Assembly: GCF_013002705.1 (NCBI RefSeq)
Contig: NZ_JABEND010000009.1
Location: 62,001 to 126,000 of the forward strand
Direction: 5' to 3'
DNA length: 64,000 nucleotides
From: Nakamurella aerolata
GTDB lineage: Bacteria > Actinomycetota > Actinomycetes > Mycobacteriales > Nakamurellaceae
Shown: piece by piece, positions 16,616 to 25,070 of the stretch
Layout: the number at the start of each line of letters is the position of its first letter
How positions within the stretch are numbered: position 1 is the stretch's first letter
The notes under the pieces: model-generated
Database searches by the model: none
What the model saw: only the letters and a program-made list of their open reading frames with translations
Told to the model about the DNA's origin: nothing
Translations under genes and position numbers: made by a program

Positions 16616-17488
16616 TCAGGCGCCGTACTTGTCGCGGATGAACGCCCTGGCACCGGTGGCCAGGTCCATCGAGTCGGTCCAGAGGTTGCGCCAGATGCTC
16701 AGCGCCGACGACAGCTGCGGGTTGACCACCTCGGAGGAGAACGATTCGAAGGTGATGGTGCCGTCGTAGCCGACGTCGCGCAGCGCGGTGAAGAACTCGT
16801 CCCACGGGATGGAGCCGGTGCCCAGCTGCCCACGGTGCGACTCGCCGACGTGAACGTAGCCGAGCTTGCCGGCGTCCGCCGCGGCCTTCACCGCGTCGGT
16901 GAAAGATCGCTCTTCGATGTTCATGTGGTAGGTGTCGAGGTGCGCCACCACATTGTCGCGGCCGATCGCCTCGATGAACCTCAGCGTCTGCTCCGTGGTA
17001 TTGATGACGTTGGTCTCGTACCTGTTGCAGAACTCCATGCCGAGGGTGATGCCGGATTCGGCCGCCTTGTCGGCCAGCCACGCCATGGTCTCGACGGAAT
17101 GGCTGTAGCCGCGCTCGGTGACCGGCTGGGTGTAGCGCCCGAGCTTGGAGAAGATCACCCCGCCGAGGTATTGGCAGCCGATGTCACGGGCGACGTTCAC
17201 CGCGGCCTCCAGCCGGCGCCGGCCGGCGGCCACGATGTCGGCGTCGTCGCTGGAGACGTCGGTGTCGTCGGACAGCCCCATCGACATGGTAGGGGTGATG
17301 CCGTACTCCGACAGCAGGTCGGCGGTGAAGCTCATCGCGTCCACCGGTTCCTTCTCCGGCTGCATCAGCGCCAGCTCGATCACGTCGTAGCCGGCCTTCT
17401 TGGTTGACGAGATCGCGGTGCGGGCCTCGTCCTCGCTCCAGCCGCCCACCCATACCAGGGCGTGCACGCCGATCTTGTTGTTGCTCAT
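16616..17488 (-). CDS. Sugar epimerase/isomerase, tagatose/psicose 3-epimerase-like TIM barrel
   Basis: 290 residues from ATG at 17488, with AAGGAGAG about 12 nt upstream. It belongs to the AP-endonuclease-2-like TIM-barrel fold. Likely metal ligands are the Glu in MEFCNRYE, the Asp in HLDTYHMNIEE, the His in VHVGESHRG and the Glu in TFESFSS. The stretch EFCNRYETNVINT is characteristic of ketose 3-epimerases (D-tagatose, D-psicose, L-ribulose). As last gene of the rhamnose operon it may interconvert rhamnulose or a related ketose. The true substrate is not readable from sequence. Confidence 0.8.
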   Translation of the reverse strand: MSNNKIGVHALVWVGGWSEDEARTAISSTKKAGYDVIELALMQPEKEPVDAMSFTADLLSEYGITPTMSMGLSDDTDVSSDDADIVAAGRRRLEAAVNVARDIGCQYLGGVIFSKLGRYTQPVTERGYSHSVETMAWLADKAAESGITLGMEFCNRYETNVINTTEQTLRFIEAIGRDNVVAHLDTYHMNIEERSFTDAVKAAADAGKLGYVHVGESHRGQLGTGSIPWDEFFTALRDVGYDGTITFESFSSEVVNPQLSSALSIWRNLWTDSMDLATGARAFIRDKYGA

Positions 17489-17575
17489 GGTCTTTGCTCT
17501 CTCCTTGAAAGTGCCCGGCGGGGACGTCCGCGACGACGTGCCTACCGGGAAACGCTGACGAGTTTGACAGCGGGG

Positions 17576-19792
17576 CTAACGCAGGAACGCTTGCGGCACA
17601 CCGGAATCGACCGGAATCACCAGACCGGTGGTGATCGGCAACTGGCCGCCGGTGAGCGCCAATACCGCCTGCGCGATGTGTTCGGGCAGCACCTCCTGCT
17701 TCAGCACGGTGCGCTGCGCGTAGTACTTACCGAGGTCTTCCTCCGCCACCCCATAGGTTTTCGCCCTTGAGGCGCCCCAGCCGCCGGCGAAGATGCCGGA
17801 TCCGCGTACCACCCCGTCCGGGTTGATGCCGTTCACCCGCACGCCGATGGCACCCAGTTCGGCGGCCAGCAGCCGCACCATGTGCTCCTGGGCAGCCTTG
17901 GCCGATGAGTAGGCAATGTTGTTGGGACCGGCGAACACCGCGTTCTTGGAACAGACGTTGATGATGTCGCCGCCCAGACCCTGACCGCGCAACGCCGCCT
18001 CGGCGGCCTTGGCCACCAGGAACGATCCGCGCGGCATGATGTCGTACTGCAGATCCCAGTCACGCTCTGTGGTGTCCGCCAGCGACCCGGCCCTGGTGAT
18101 CCCGGCGTTGTTGACGATCAGGTCGATGCCGCCGAAGGCCCTGATGGTTTCGGCAACGCCGTCGGCCACCTGATCGGCGTCGGTGACGTCCATGGTGACG
18201 CCGATCGCCACGTCGGGGCCGCCGAGTTCCGCCGCGATCTCCGCGGTGCGAGCCCCATTCAGGTCGGCGACCGCGACGCAGGCGCCCTGGTCGGCGAGCA
18301 GTTGCACGGTGGAAAGCCCGATGCCGGACGCCCCGCCGGTGACGAGCGCGATCCGGCCGGCCAGTGCCTTCGGCTTCGGGCGCCGCTTGAGCTTGTCCTC
18401 TTCCAGCTGCCAGTACTCGACGGCGAACTTGTCGGCCTCGGCGATCGGCCGGTAGCGGGAAACTGCCTCGGCGCCGTGCATCACGTTGATGGCGTTCACG
18501 TAGAACTCACCCGCCACCCGCGCGGTCTGCTTGTCCGCGCCGAAGGAGAACATCCCGACGCCCGGCACCAGCACGATGGCCGGGTCGGCGCCGCGCATCG
18601 GCGGGGAGTTCTTGTCGGCATGCCGCTGGTAGTACTCGGTGTACTCCTTGCGGTACTCGGCGTGCAGTTCGGCCAGCCGCTCCGTCACCTTTTCGATCGG
18701 GGCCAGCGGCGGGGTGTCCAGCACCAGCGGACGAATCTTGGTGCGCAGGAAGTGATCAGGGCACGAGGTGCCGAGCTCGGCGAGCTTGTTCAGCTTGCGG
18801 CGGGACAGGAAGTCGAGCACCACCGGACTGTCGGTGAAGTGCCCCATCATCCGGCGGTCGGTGGAGGCGATCCCGCGCAGGTACGGCATCAGCTCGGCGG
18901 CGCGCTGCCGCCGCTGCGCCGCCGGCAGCGCCTTACGGGAGGCCACCACGGCACCGAAGGGTTCTGCTTTCCCCTTGCTGGACAAGAACTTCGCCGCGTC
19001 CCTGATGATCTTCAGCGATCGCTTCTCGACCTCGTCGCTGCTGCCTCCCCACGCGGTCATGCCGTGACCGCCGAGAACGGCACCGATCACCTTGGGGTCG
19101 GCGGCGATCTCCCGCATCATCTTGCCGAGTTCCCAGCCGGGGCGTTGCCACGGTACCCACGCAACGGTGCCGCCCCAGATCTGCTGTACCAGCTTCTCGC
19201 CGTCGGCGGCGCAGGCAAGCGCGATCACCGAATCAGGGTGCAGGTGGTCGACGTGCGGCAGGTCAACCAGCGCATGCATCGGGGTATCGATCGACGGGGT
19301 GGCCCCACCGGTGCCGAACGAGCAGTACGGGAACAGCCCGACCATCTCGTCCTCGTGCGCGACGCCGCGGTACACGCCGTCCAGCTCGACCAGCCGGTCG
19401 CGCTCCAACTCGGCAAGACCCTTGGCGGTGAGGGTACCCAGATCGCCGCCGGATCCCTTGACGTACAACACTTCCGTCTCACCGCCGGTGGCCGGGTTGG
19501 GCCGGCGCACCTTGGCCGAGGTGTTGCCGCCACCGTAGTTGGTGACGGTCGGGTCGCTACCCAGCCGGTTCGACCGGCCGATCAGCTCGGCGACAACGTC
19601 GTCGGCCCTGACCCGGCCAGCGGCAGCGGACGCAGACGCCGCCGCCGTGGCCGTGGTTGCCCTGGATCTGCCCGCGGCCTTCTGCGTCTGCCCGGCCCGC
19701 TGTGTTTTCTGGGTTTTCGGTGCCTTCCGGGTCTTCTGGGTCTTCTGGGCCTTCTGTGCCGTCCCGTCGGCGCGGCTCTTGCTCGTTGCCAT
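17576..19792 (-). CDS. rhaD: Bifunctional rhamnulose-1-phosphate aldolase / short-chain dehydrogenase
   Basis: 738 residues from ATG at 19792; a start at 19810 would overlap rhaI. The N-terminal class II aldolase (about 50-420; HLHPDSVIALACA and GGHGMTAWGG) should split L-rhamnulose-1-phosphate into DHAP and L-lactaldehyde. The C-terminal SDR (about 480-735) has the NAD site VTGGASGIGLS, NNAG and the catalytic YSSAK, and should oxidise or reduce the lactaldehyde. This fused layout is known from RhaD/RhaW-type enzymes. The first 50 residues are an odd Lys/Gln/Thr/Ala-rich tail (KAQKTQKTRKAPKTQKTQ). The gene follows rhaI closely. Confidence 0.88.
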   Translation of the reverse strand: MATSKSRADGTAQKAQKTQKTRKAPKTQKTQRAGQTQKAAGRSRATTATAAASASAAAGRVRADDVVAELIGRSNRLGSDPTVTNYGGGNTSAKVRRPNPATGGETEVLYVKGSGGDLGTLTAKGLAELERDRLVELDGVYRGVAHEDEMVGLFPYCSFGTGGATPSIDTPMHALVDLPHVDHLHPDSVIALACAADGEKLVQQIWGGTVAWVPWQRPGWELGKMMREIAADPKVIGAVLGGHGMTAWGGSSDEVEKRSLKIIRDAAKFLSSKGKAEPFGAVVASRKALPAAQRRQRAAELMPYLRGIASTDRRMMGHFTDSPVVLDFLSRRKLNKLAELGTSCPDHFLRTKIRPLVLDTPPLAPIEKVTERLAELHAEYRKEYTEYYQRHADKNSPPMRGADPAIVLVPGVGMFSFGADKQTARVAGEFYVNAINVMHGAEAVSRYRPIAEADKFAVEYWQLEEDKLKRRPKPKALAGRIALVTGGASGIGLSTVQLLADQGACVAVADLNGARTAEIAAELGGPDVAIGVTMDVTDADQVADGVAETIRAFGGIDLIVNNAGITRAGSLADTTERDWDLQYDIMPRGSFLVAKAAEAALRGQGLGGDIINVCSKNAVFAGPNNIAYSSAKAAQEHMVRLLAAELGAIGVRVNGINPDGVVRGSGIFAGGWGASRAKTYGVAEEDLGKYYAQRTVLKQEVLPEHIAQAVLALTGGQLPITTGLVIPVDSGVPQAFLR
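19705..19765. repeat. Short repeats encoding a Lys-rich N-terminal tail
   Basis: Imperfect 9-nt units of the type GTCTTCTGG (plus strand) repeat through this stretch. On the coding strand they give K-T-Q and K-A-P triplets at the start of the aldolase-SDR protein. Confidence 0.7.
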
Positions 19793-19797
19793 GTCTT

Positions 19798-20994
19798 CTA
19801 GGCTCCCCATCCGGCGGCGGTGCCGCCCACTCGTTCTTCGATGATCTTCTGCTGGTAGCCGCTGGCCGCGTAGGCCGCCAGCGGGTCGGGCGCCAAGCCC
19901 ATGTCGGTCCGCACCTGCTCCAGCAGCGGCCGCACATCGGTGTTGTAGGCGTCCATCACAATGCCGTTGGCGCCCAGCACATCTCCGGCCTGCCGCGCCG
20001 TGCCGAGCGCGTCGAGATCGACGGACAGTGCCTTGGCCGTCGCCTCCTGGACGTTCATCACCGAGCGGATCTCCCCGGGAATCTTGGGCTCGAGGTTGTG
20101 CCCCTGGTCCAACATGAACGCCACGCTGTTGTCCGCGGCCGGATCGCCTTCGGCGCTCGGTACCACGGCGCCGGCCTGCACGATCTCCAGCATGATGCGG
20201 AACAGCGCGAACGGGTCGGCGGCGCCGACAATCAGGTCGTCATCTGCGTAGAAGCGGGAGTTGAAGTGGAATCCGCCGAGGCGACCCTCCCGCAGCAGCA
20301 GCGCGACGATCATCTCGATGTTGGTGCCCGGTGCATGATGCCCGGTGTCCACCAAGACCTTTGCCCGCTCGCCCAGGTGCAGGCAGTGCAGCAGCGAGGT
20401 CCCCCAGTCCGGCAGGTCCATGGTGTAGAAGGCCGGCTCGAAGAACTTGTACTCCACCAGCATCGTCATCTCGGGCGCGACATCCGTCATCACCTGGTAG
20501 GTCTGCGCCAAGGCGTCGGCCATCCGGTCCTGGCGGTCGCGGATCGAGTCCTGGCCCGGATAGTTGGTGCCGTCGGCGAACCACAGCGACAGTTGCTTGC
20601 TGCCGGTCTCTGCCCCGATGTGCACACACTCGATCAGGTGGTCGATCGCCTTCCGGCGAATCTTCGGGTCGGGATTGCAGACGCTGCCGAGCCGGTAGTC
20701 GTCCTCCTGAAAGGTGTTCGGGTTGACGGCGCCGATGGCCACCCCCTCGTCCCGCGCGAAGCGGGCGAGGTCGGCATAGTCGTCAACGGTGTCCCACGGG
20801 ATGTGGATGGCGACCGTCGGCGCGACGCCGGTGTAGCGGTGCACCTGGGCGGCGTCGGCGATCTTCTCGTAGGCATCCCGCGGGATGCCCTGCTGGTTGA
20901 ACACCTTGAAGCGGGTGCCGGAGTTGGCGTACGCCCACGACGGCGTCTCGATGTGCTGACGGGCCAGCAACTTTCGTATCTGGTCGGCTTCCAC
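19798..20994 (-). CDS. rhaI: L-rhamnose isomerase (RhaI type)
   Basis: 398 residues from GTG at 20994, chosen because AAGGA stands 8 nt upstream and the extra 29 residues of the longer frame are not family-like. This is the Pseudomonas stutzeri-type isomerase converting L-rhamnose to L-rhamnulose. It is a TIM barrel with metal ligands expected in VEYKFFEPAFY, LVDTGHHAPGTN and GFHFNSRFYADDDL. These enzymes are known for broad substrate use. Gene order rhaI then aldolase-SDR matches rhamnose catabolism. The downstream gene starts 5 nt after the stop. Confidence 0.9.
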   Translation of the reverse strand: MEADQIRKLLARQHIETPSWAYANSGTRFKVFNQQGIPRDAYEKIADAAQVHRYTGVAPTVAIHIPWDTVDDYADLARFARDEGVAIGAVNPNTFQEDDYRLGSVCNPDPKIRRKAIDHLIECVHIGAETGSKQLSLWFADGTNYPGQDSIRDRQDRMADALAQTYQVMTDVAPEMTMLVEYKFFEPAFYTMDLPDWGTSLLHCLHLGERAKVLVDTGHHAPGTNIEMIVALLLREGRLGGFHFNSRFYADDDLIVGAADPFALFRIMLEIVQAGAVVPSAEGDPAADNSVAFMLDQGHNLEPKIPGEIRSVMNVQEATAKALSVDLDALGTARQAGDVLGANGIVMDAYNTDVRPLLEQVRTDMGLAPDPLAAYAASGYQQKIIEERVGGTAAGWGA

Positions 20995-21035
20995 GGTCCA
21001 TCCTTCTTGTCGGCGGTATCCGGGTGGGCGATCGG

Positions 21036-22454
21036 TCAGTGGGCGGCGGCCAGCGCCGAATGCTGTTGCAGGGCTTCGCACCAGGAGCGATAGCTGGCGT
21101 CCAGTGCGGCGATCTGGTCGAGGTCGGGATGCACGATGGTGGGAATCCCGGCCCAGCGCCGGGTCAGCTCGGCCAGCGGCACCTCGAGCAGCGTGGCGGC
21201 CGCCAACGCCGCGGCGCCGTGTCCGCTGCCGGCAGCACCGACCAGCCGCACCGGGCGGCCCAGCACAGTTGCCCTGATCCGGTTCCAGGTGCTGCTGCGG
21301 GTGGCACCGCCGACAATGCGGTGCTCCCCGAGCCGTACCCCCAGAGCCGCAAGGCGTTCCAGGCCAAGGCGTTCGACGAAGGCGACACCTTCAAGAACGG
21401 AACGGTGGGCCTCGACGGCTGTCGTCGGAGTGCCGACGGCCCAGTCCGTCATCGCGGCGTCGGCGACCGGGAACCGTTCACCGACACCAGGCAGCGGATA
21501 CCGCAGCGACCGGGCCGGGCCCAGCTCGGCGGCAGCGGTGTCCAGGGCGGCGAGCTCGCGCTGGGCCACCGTCCCGGCCAGCACACCGGCGCCGGAGTTG
21601 CTGGCACCGCCCGGCCACCAGTGCCCGTCGGGGGCGTAGTGGGAGTAGACGGCCCCGTCCGCGCTCTCCACCCGCGCGTCGGCAACGCCCTTGATCACCA
21701 GTGTGGTGCCGAGCACCCCCATGGTGTCGCCCACATCCACTGCGCCGGCGGCGATCTGGGCGCCGCAGCCGTCTGTCATTCCGCTCACCAACGCGACACC
21801 CGCCGGCAGCGCCAGCGCCGCGGCAACCTCGTCCGCGACGCTGCCCACCCGCCGGCCCGGGTGCATCAACGGGCCCAGCAGCCCGGCCGGCACCAGCCCT
21901 GACTCGGTCAGACCGGCCGGCCAGCTGCGCAGTTGCGGATCGATGCCGGCCTTCAAGGCGTGCGAGGTGTCCGACGGTACCGGGCCACCGGCGAGGTCAC
22001 CCAGCACCACGTCGGGGGTGAAGGCGAGCCGCGCCACACCAGGCAGCTGTGCCAGCATCGCCAGCCGCGCCGCAACGGAACCGGGGCCGGCCGGATACCC
22101 GGCGGCGTCCAGTCGGGCGGCGAAGTCTCCCGCGGACATGTCGTTGTACAGCACCGCATCGCCGACCGGGGCTCCGTCGGCACCCAGCGGCACCACCGTC
22201 CCCGAGGTTCCGGTGACGCTCAGCGCGGCAATGTCGGCGGCCCGCGGGCCGAGCGCCGCGACGGTGTCGGACAGCAGCCGGCGCACCACCGCCGGGTAAT
22301 CGGGGCGCTGCCGCGCGGCAGTCCCGGATGCCGCGTCACGGTTGTGCAGCGGCGCCCCGAGAAACCCCAGCTGCGCACCGGAGTCGGCGTCTACCGCGAC
22401 CACTCGCGCGGCAGAGGTGGCCAGGTCGATGCCGAGCACCACCGGCGCTGTCAT
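21036..22454 (-). CDS. FGGY-family carbohydrate kinase
   Basis: 472 residues from ATG at 22454, overlapping the HAD gene stop by 4 bp (ATGA). An N-terminal actin-like ATPase fold starts VVLGIDLATSAARVVAVD. The C-terminal half has GGATRSSTWNRIRATVLG, as in xylulokinase/gluconokinase-like FGGY kinases. It phosphorylates a sugar or ketose at the cytoplasmic side of the pathway. A clearer rhamnulokinase is encoded upstream (28857-30383), so this second kinase probably has another substrate. It lies just before rhaI. Confidence 0.85.
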   Translation of the reverse strand: MTAPVVLGIDLATSAARVVAVDADSGAQLGFLGAPLHNRDAASGTAARQRPDYPAVVRRLLSDTVAALGPRAADIAALSVTGTSGTVVPLGADGAPVGDAVLYNDMSAGDFAARLDAAGYPAGPGSVAARLAMLAQLPGVARLAFTPDVVLGDLAGGPVPSDTSHALKAGIDPQLRSWPAGLTESGLVPAGLLGPLMHPGRRVGSVADEVAAALALPAGVALVSGMTDGCGAQIAAGAVDVGDTMGVLGTTLVIKGVADARVESADGAVYSHYAPDGHWWPGGASNSGAGVLAGTVAQRELAALDTAAAELGPARSLRYPLPGVGERFPVADAAMTDWAVGTPTTAVEAHRSVLEGVAFVERLGLERLAALGVRLGEHRIVGGATRSSTWNRIRATVLGRPVRLVGAAGSGHGAAALAAATLLEVPLAELTRRWAGIPTIVHPDLDQIAALDASYRSWCEALQQHSALAAAH

Positions 22455-23143
22455 TGCCTGGCCCCGAGCAACCGGTCGGCAAGGCCGTCGAGGTTGTCGA
22501 CGACGAGGTCGGCCTCCGCCCGCTGCTGCGCCGTCGGCGCGTCGGGCGCGTCGCCCCGCAGCACCCACACCGTGCTGAGGCCAAGGGCTTTCGCCGGACG
22601 CACGTCGTTGTCGAGCCGGTTGCCGATGTGCACGGCGCGGTCGGCGCTGGTACCCGCCTCCGCCAGCGACCAGTCGAACAGTTCCCGGCTCGGCTTCTCG
22701 TGCCCGACCACCGCGGAGACGCCCCACACGTCGATCAGCTCGCCCAGACCGTCGCGGCGCAGCGCCTCGATCACCGACGCTTCTTGGTTGGCCAGCACCC
22801 CGACGCGGACCCGACCGTGCAGCGTCCGCAGCAGCGGCAGCACGTCGCGATACATCGAACCGGCCGGATGCCGCCAGTACGGTTCCGTCCTGGCGTGCAG
22901 CTCGCCGCGAAGCACCTTGTCCCCCAACACCTCTGTGGCCAGCGCGGTCCGGAACGAGCCGTTCTGTTCGCGCCGGATCCGGTCGTAGACCGCGCGCACC
23001 TGCTGGCGATCAGCGGGGGGTTGTCCCTGTTCGGCGCGGATGTCGTCGAGCGCATGTGTCACCGCGTCGACAAACGTCTCGTCCGGGTAGATGGGTCCAC
23101 CCACGTCGATGAACACCGCCTCCAGCTGCTCGGGTAGCGCCAT
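22451..23143 (-). CDS. HAD-superfamily hydrolase
   Basis: 230 residues. HAD fold with motif I FIDVGGPIY (nucleophile Asp13), motif II-like VLANQ, Lys in GHEKPSRELF and motif IV HIGNRLDNDVRPAKALG. The second Asp of the usual DxD phosphatase motif is Gly, which is atypical and may alter or weaken phosphatase chemistry. It lies inside the rhamnose operon, 5 bp after the class II aldolase gene and overlapping the FGGY kinase. It might remove a misphosphorylated sugar or act on a side product. The substrate is unknown. Confidence 0.8.
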   Translation of the reverse strand: MALPEQLEAVFIDVGGPIYPDETFVDAVTHALDDIRAEQGQPPADRQQVRAVYDRIRREQNGSFRTALATEVLGDKVLRGELHARTEPYWRHPAGSMYRDVLPLLRTLHGRVRVGVLANQEASVIEALRRDGLGELIDVWGVSAVVGHEKPSRELFDWSLAEAGTSADRAVHIGNRLDNDVRPAKALGLSTVWVLRGDAPDAPTAQQRAEADLVVDNLDGLADRLLGARQ

Positions 23144-23148
23144 CGGAA

Positions 23149-23955
23149 TCAGAGATTCCCGCCGGACAGCCAGCTGCGCCGGTCCGCGATGTCGGTGCGG
23201 GCGAAGAACTTGTCAACCGCCGCGTCGCTGAGCGGCGCAACGTCGCCCACCGAGTAGGCCGCCACCCGCACCCGCGCGCCCTTCACCGCCATGGCCGAGA
23301 TGCCGTCCACCGCTTGCGGTGTCGGTGCGATCGCGACGATGCCGTGATTGCCGAGCAGGATCAGGCTGGGCAACTCGCCTGTCTGCTCGACGCGCTCGGC
23401 CAGCAACCGGTAGGTGAGCTGCCCAAGCTCGATTCCTGGGGCGGCATACGGCACATACAGCGGCCGGCCGATCACCACCGCCTCGTCGGAGTAGGCCAGG
23501 TGCTGGTACGCCTCTTGCGCTTTCGACGACGCCAGCAGTCCGACAACATCGGTCGGGTGGGTGTGTCCGACAAACCGGGCCAGTGCCGGATCCGGCGCAA
23601 CCGCGTGCACCGCAACGTGAACCAGCGCCTCGATCGACCCGCGACGCTTGGTCGCCACCCCGTCGGCGCCGGTGACGGTGCCGGCGTCCAGCAGCTCGGT
23701 GAGCTGCTGCTGGGTGGCGTCGGCGTCGGTCAGCAGCGGCCGCAGCTCGGCAAGGCTGATCACCACGAAATCGTCCGCGGTGGCGGTCTGCATCGATCTG
23801 CCGGAGGCCTTGACCACCACCCGGTCGGAGTCCAACCGCTGAGAGGTGTTGCCCTCAGCCAGAATCACCAGGTCACGTTCGGGCCGGCCGAGTGATCTGG
23901 TGAGCTCAACCAGTTCTGCCTCGACCAGCTCAGGCGCGTGCGCGGTCGCCGTCAT
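23149..23955 (-). CDS. Class II aldolase/adducin-family protein
   Basis: 268 residues from ATG at 23955, overlapping the permease stop (ATGA). Family marks are the phosphate-binding EGNTSQRL and KASG, the zinc ligands in GHTHPTD, and a later His in LLGNHGIV. It could be a fuculose- or rhamnulose-phosphate aldolase or a related epimerase/decarboxylase. The operon already has the aldolase-SDR fusion, so this one may act on a different phospho-ketose. Confidence 0.82.
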   Translation of the reverse strand: MTATAHAPELVEAELVELTRSLGRPERDLVILAEGNTSQRLDSDRVVVKASGRSMQTATADDFVVISLAELRPLLTDADATQQQLTELLDAGTVTGADGVATKRRGSIEALVHVAVHAVAPDPALARFVGHTHPTDVVGLLASSKAQEAYQHLAYSDEAVVIGRPLYVPYAAPGIELGQLTYRLLAERVEQTGELPSLILLGNHGIVAIAPTPQAVDGISAMAVKGARVRVAAYSVGDVAPLSDAAVDKFFARTDIADRRSWLSGGNL

Positions 23956-25070
23956 TGCGTACCTCCGTAGCGTCGGGTGGCCACCCCGTTGAGCAGCGCG
24001 GCGAACACCAGCACAACCCCGAGAGCCAGCAGCTGGTACTGCGAACCGTCGTTGCCCTCGAACGCCTTGAGAATGCCGTCGTTGAGCCAGACGATCAGCA
24101 CGGTCGCCAGCACCACCCCGGCCACCCGGCCGATGCCGCCGGTAATGGCGACGCCACCGAGGACCGCGATGGTGATCGCCGGGAGCGCCATACCGTTGCC
24201 CGCGGTGCCGGCGTCCGGCCGGGCGGAAGCGAACTGCCCGACCGTGACGACGGCGACAAGCCCACAGATCAGGCCGCTGATCACATAGGCCCACAGCCGT
24301 GTCGACTTGACATCGATCGCCGACCAGCGCGCGGCAACGTCGTTGGTACCGATCGCGTACGACCGGCGCCCGAAGGTGGTGCGCGCCAACAGCAACCACA
24401 TCACCACGATGGTGGGGATCAGGAACAGGAAAATGCCGCGCGGCACGTCGGGCAGCTGGCTGCCGATCACCGGCAGCTCGATGGAACGCGCGGTGGAGTT
24501 GTACAGCTGGCTGATCTCCGGGCTGGAGATCGGGCGCTGGTTGTTGATCACCACCGCCAGCGACTTGTACGCGTAGTAGGTGGCAAGGGTGGCAATCAGC
24601 GCGGGAAACCCCAGGTAGGCCACCAGGTATCCGTTGACGAGACCGAGCACCCCGCCGCACACCACCGCGAGCAGGATGGCCAGCCACAGCGGCAGTCCCC
24701 ACTGCGCATAGGCCAGCCCGAACACCATGCCGGACAACGACACGTTGGCGCCGACCGACAGGTCGATGCCGCCCCGGCCGGACAGAATCACGATCAGCTC
24801 GGCGAGGCCGAGCATGGCCAGCGGGACCGCGTTGATCAGCGCAGCGGACATCGAGTCGGAGTCGAACGGCGAGGTCAGGTAGTCGCCGGCGCCCATGATC
24901 ATGAAGGTCACCACGACGGCAACGATCAGCACCACCAGCAGCACGATGCGCTGGGTGAGCAGCGCCCGGATCAGCCTGCCGCCCAAGGAGTTCTCGCTGC
25001 CCCGTGCAGTCGCGGGAGTCGGCGCCGGGTCGGGTGTGCCGGTCTGCTGGTCGTCCACCGGGGCGCTCAT
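23952..25070 (-). CDS. Sugar ABC transporter permease (second permease)
   Basis: 372 residues. About 8-10 hydrophobic helices after a hydrophilic N-terminus of about 30 residues. The loop GRGGIDLSVGANVSLSGMV and the later AIGTNDVAARWSAIDVK are typical of RbsC/RhaP/RhaQ-type (BPD_transp_2) permeases. It forms a heterodimeric channel with the gene at 25067-26101. Its start overlaps the preceding gene by 4 bp and its stop overlaps the aldolase. Confidence 0.9.
   Translation of the reverse strand: MSAPVDDQQTGTPDPAPTPATARGSENSLGGRLIRALLTQRIVLLVVLIVAVVVTFMIMGAGDYLTSPFDSDSMSAALINAVPLAMLGLAELIVILSGRGGIDLSVGANVSLSGMVFGLAYAQWGLPLWLAILLAVVCGGVLGLVNGYLVAYLGFPALIATLATYYAYKSLAVVINNQRPISSPEISQLYNSTARSIELPVIGSQLPDVPRGIFLFLIPTIVVMWLLLARTTFGRRSYAIGTNDVAARWSAIDVKSTRLWAYVISGLICGLVAVVTVGQFASARPDAGTAGNGMALPAITIAVLGGVAITGGIGRVAGVVLATVLIVWLNDGILKAFEGNDGSQYQLLALGVVLVFAALLNGVATRRYGGTQ

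Noticed and set aside
17505-17570. Weak hairpin between the aldolase-SDR and epimerase genes
   Set aside because: Only about 5-6 bp pair in separate blocks and there is no T-run, so it is not supported as a terminator.
18302-19801. 499-codon open frame on the plus strand
   Set aside because: It is antisense to the aldolase-SDR gene, which has clear motifs. Long mirror frames are expected at this G+C content. The same applies to the long plus-strand frame 26791-29223 and others.
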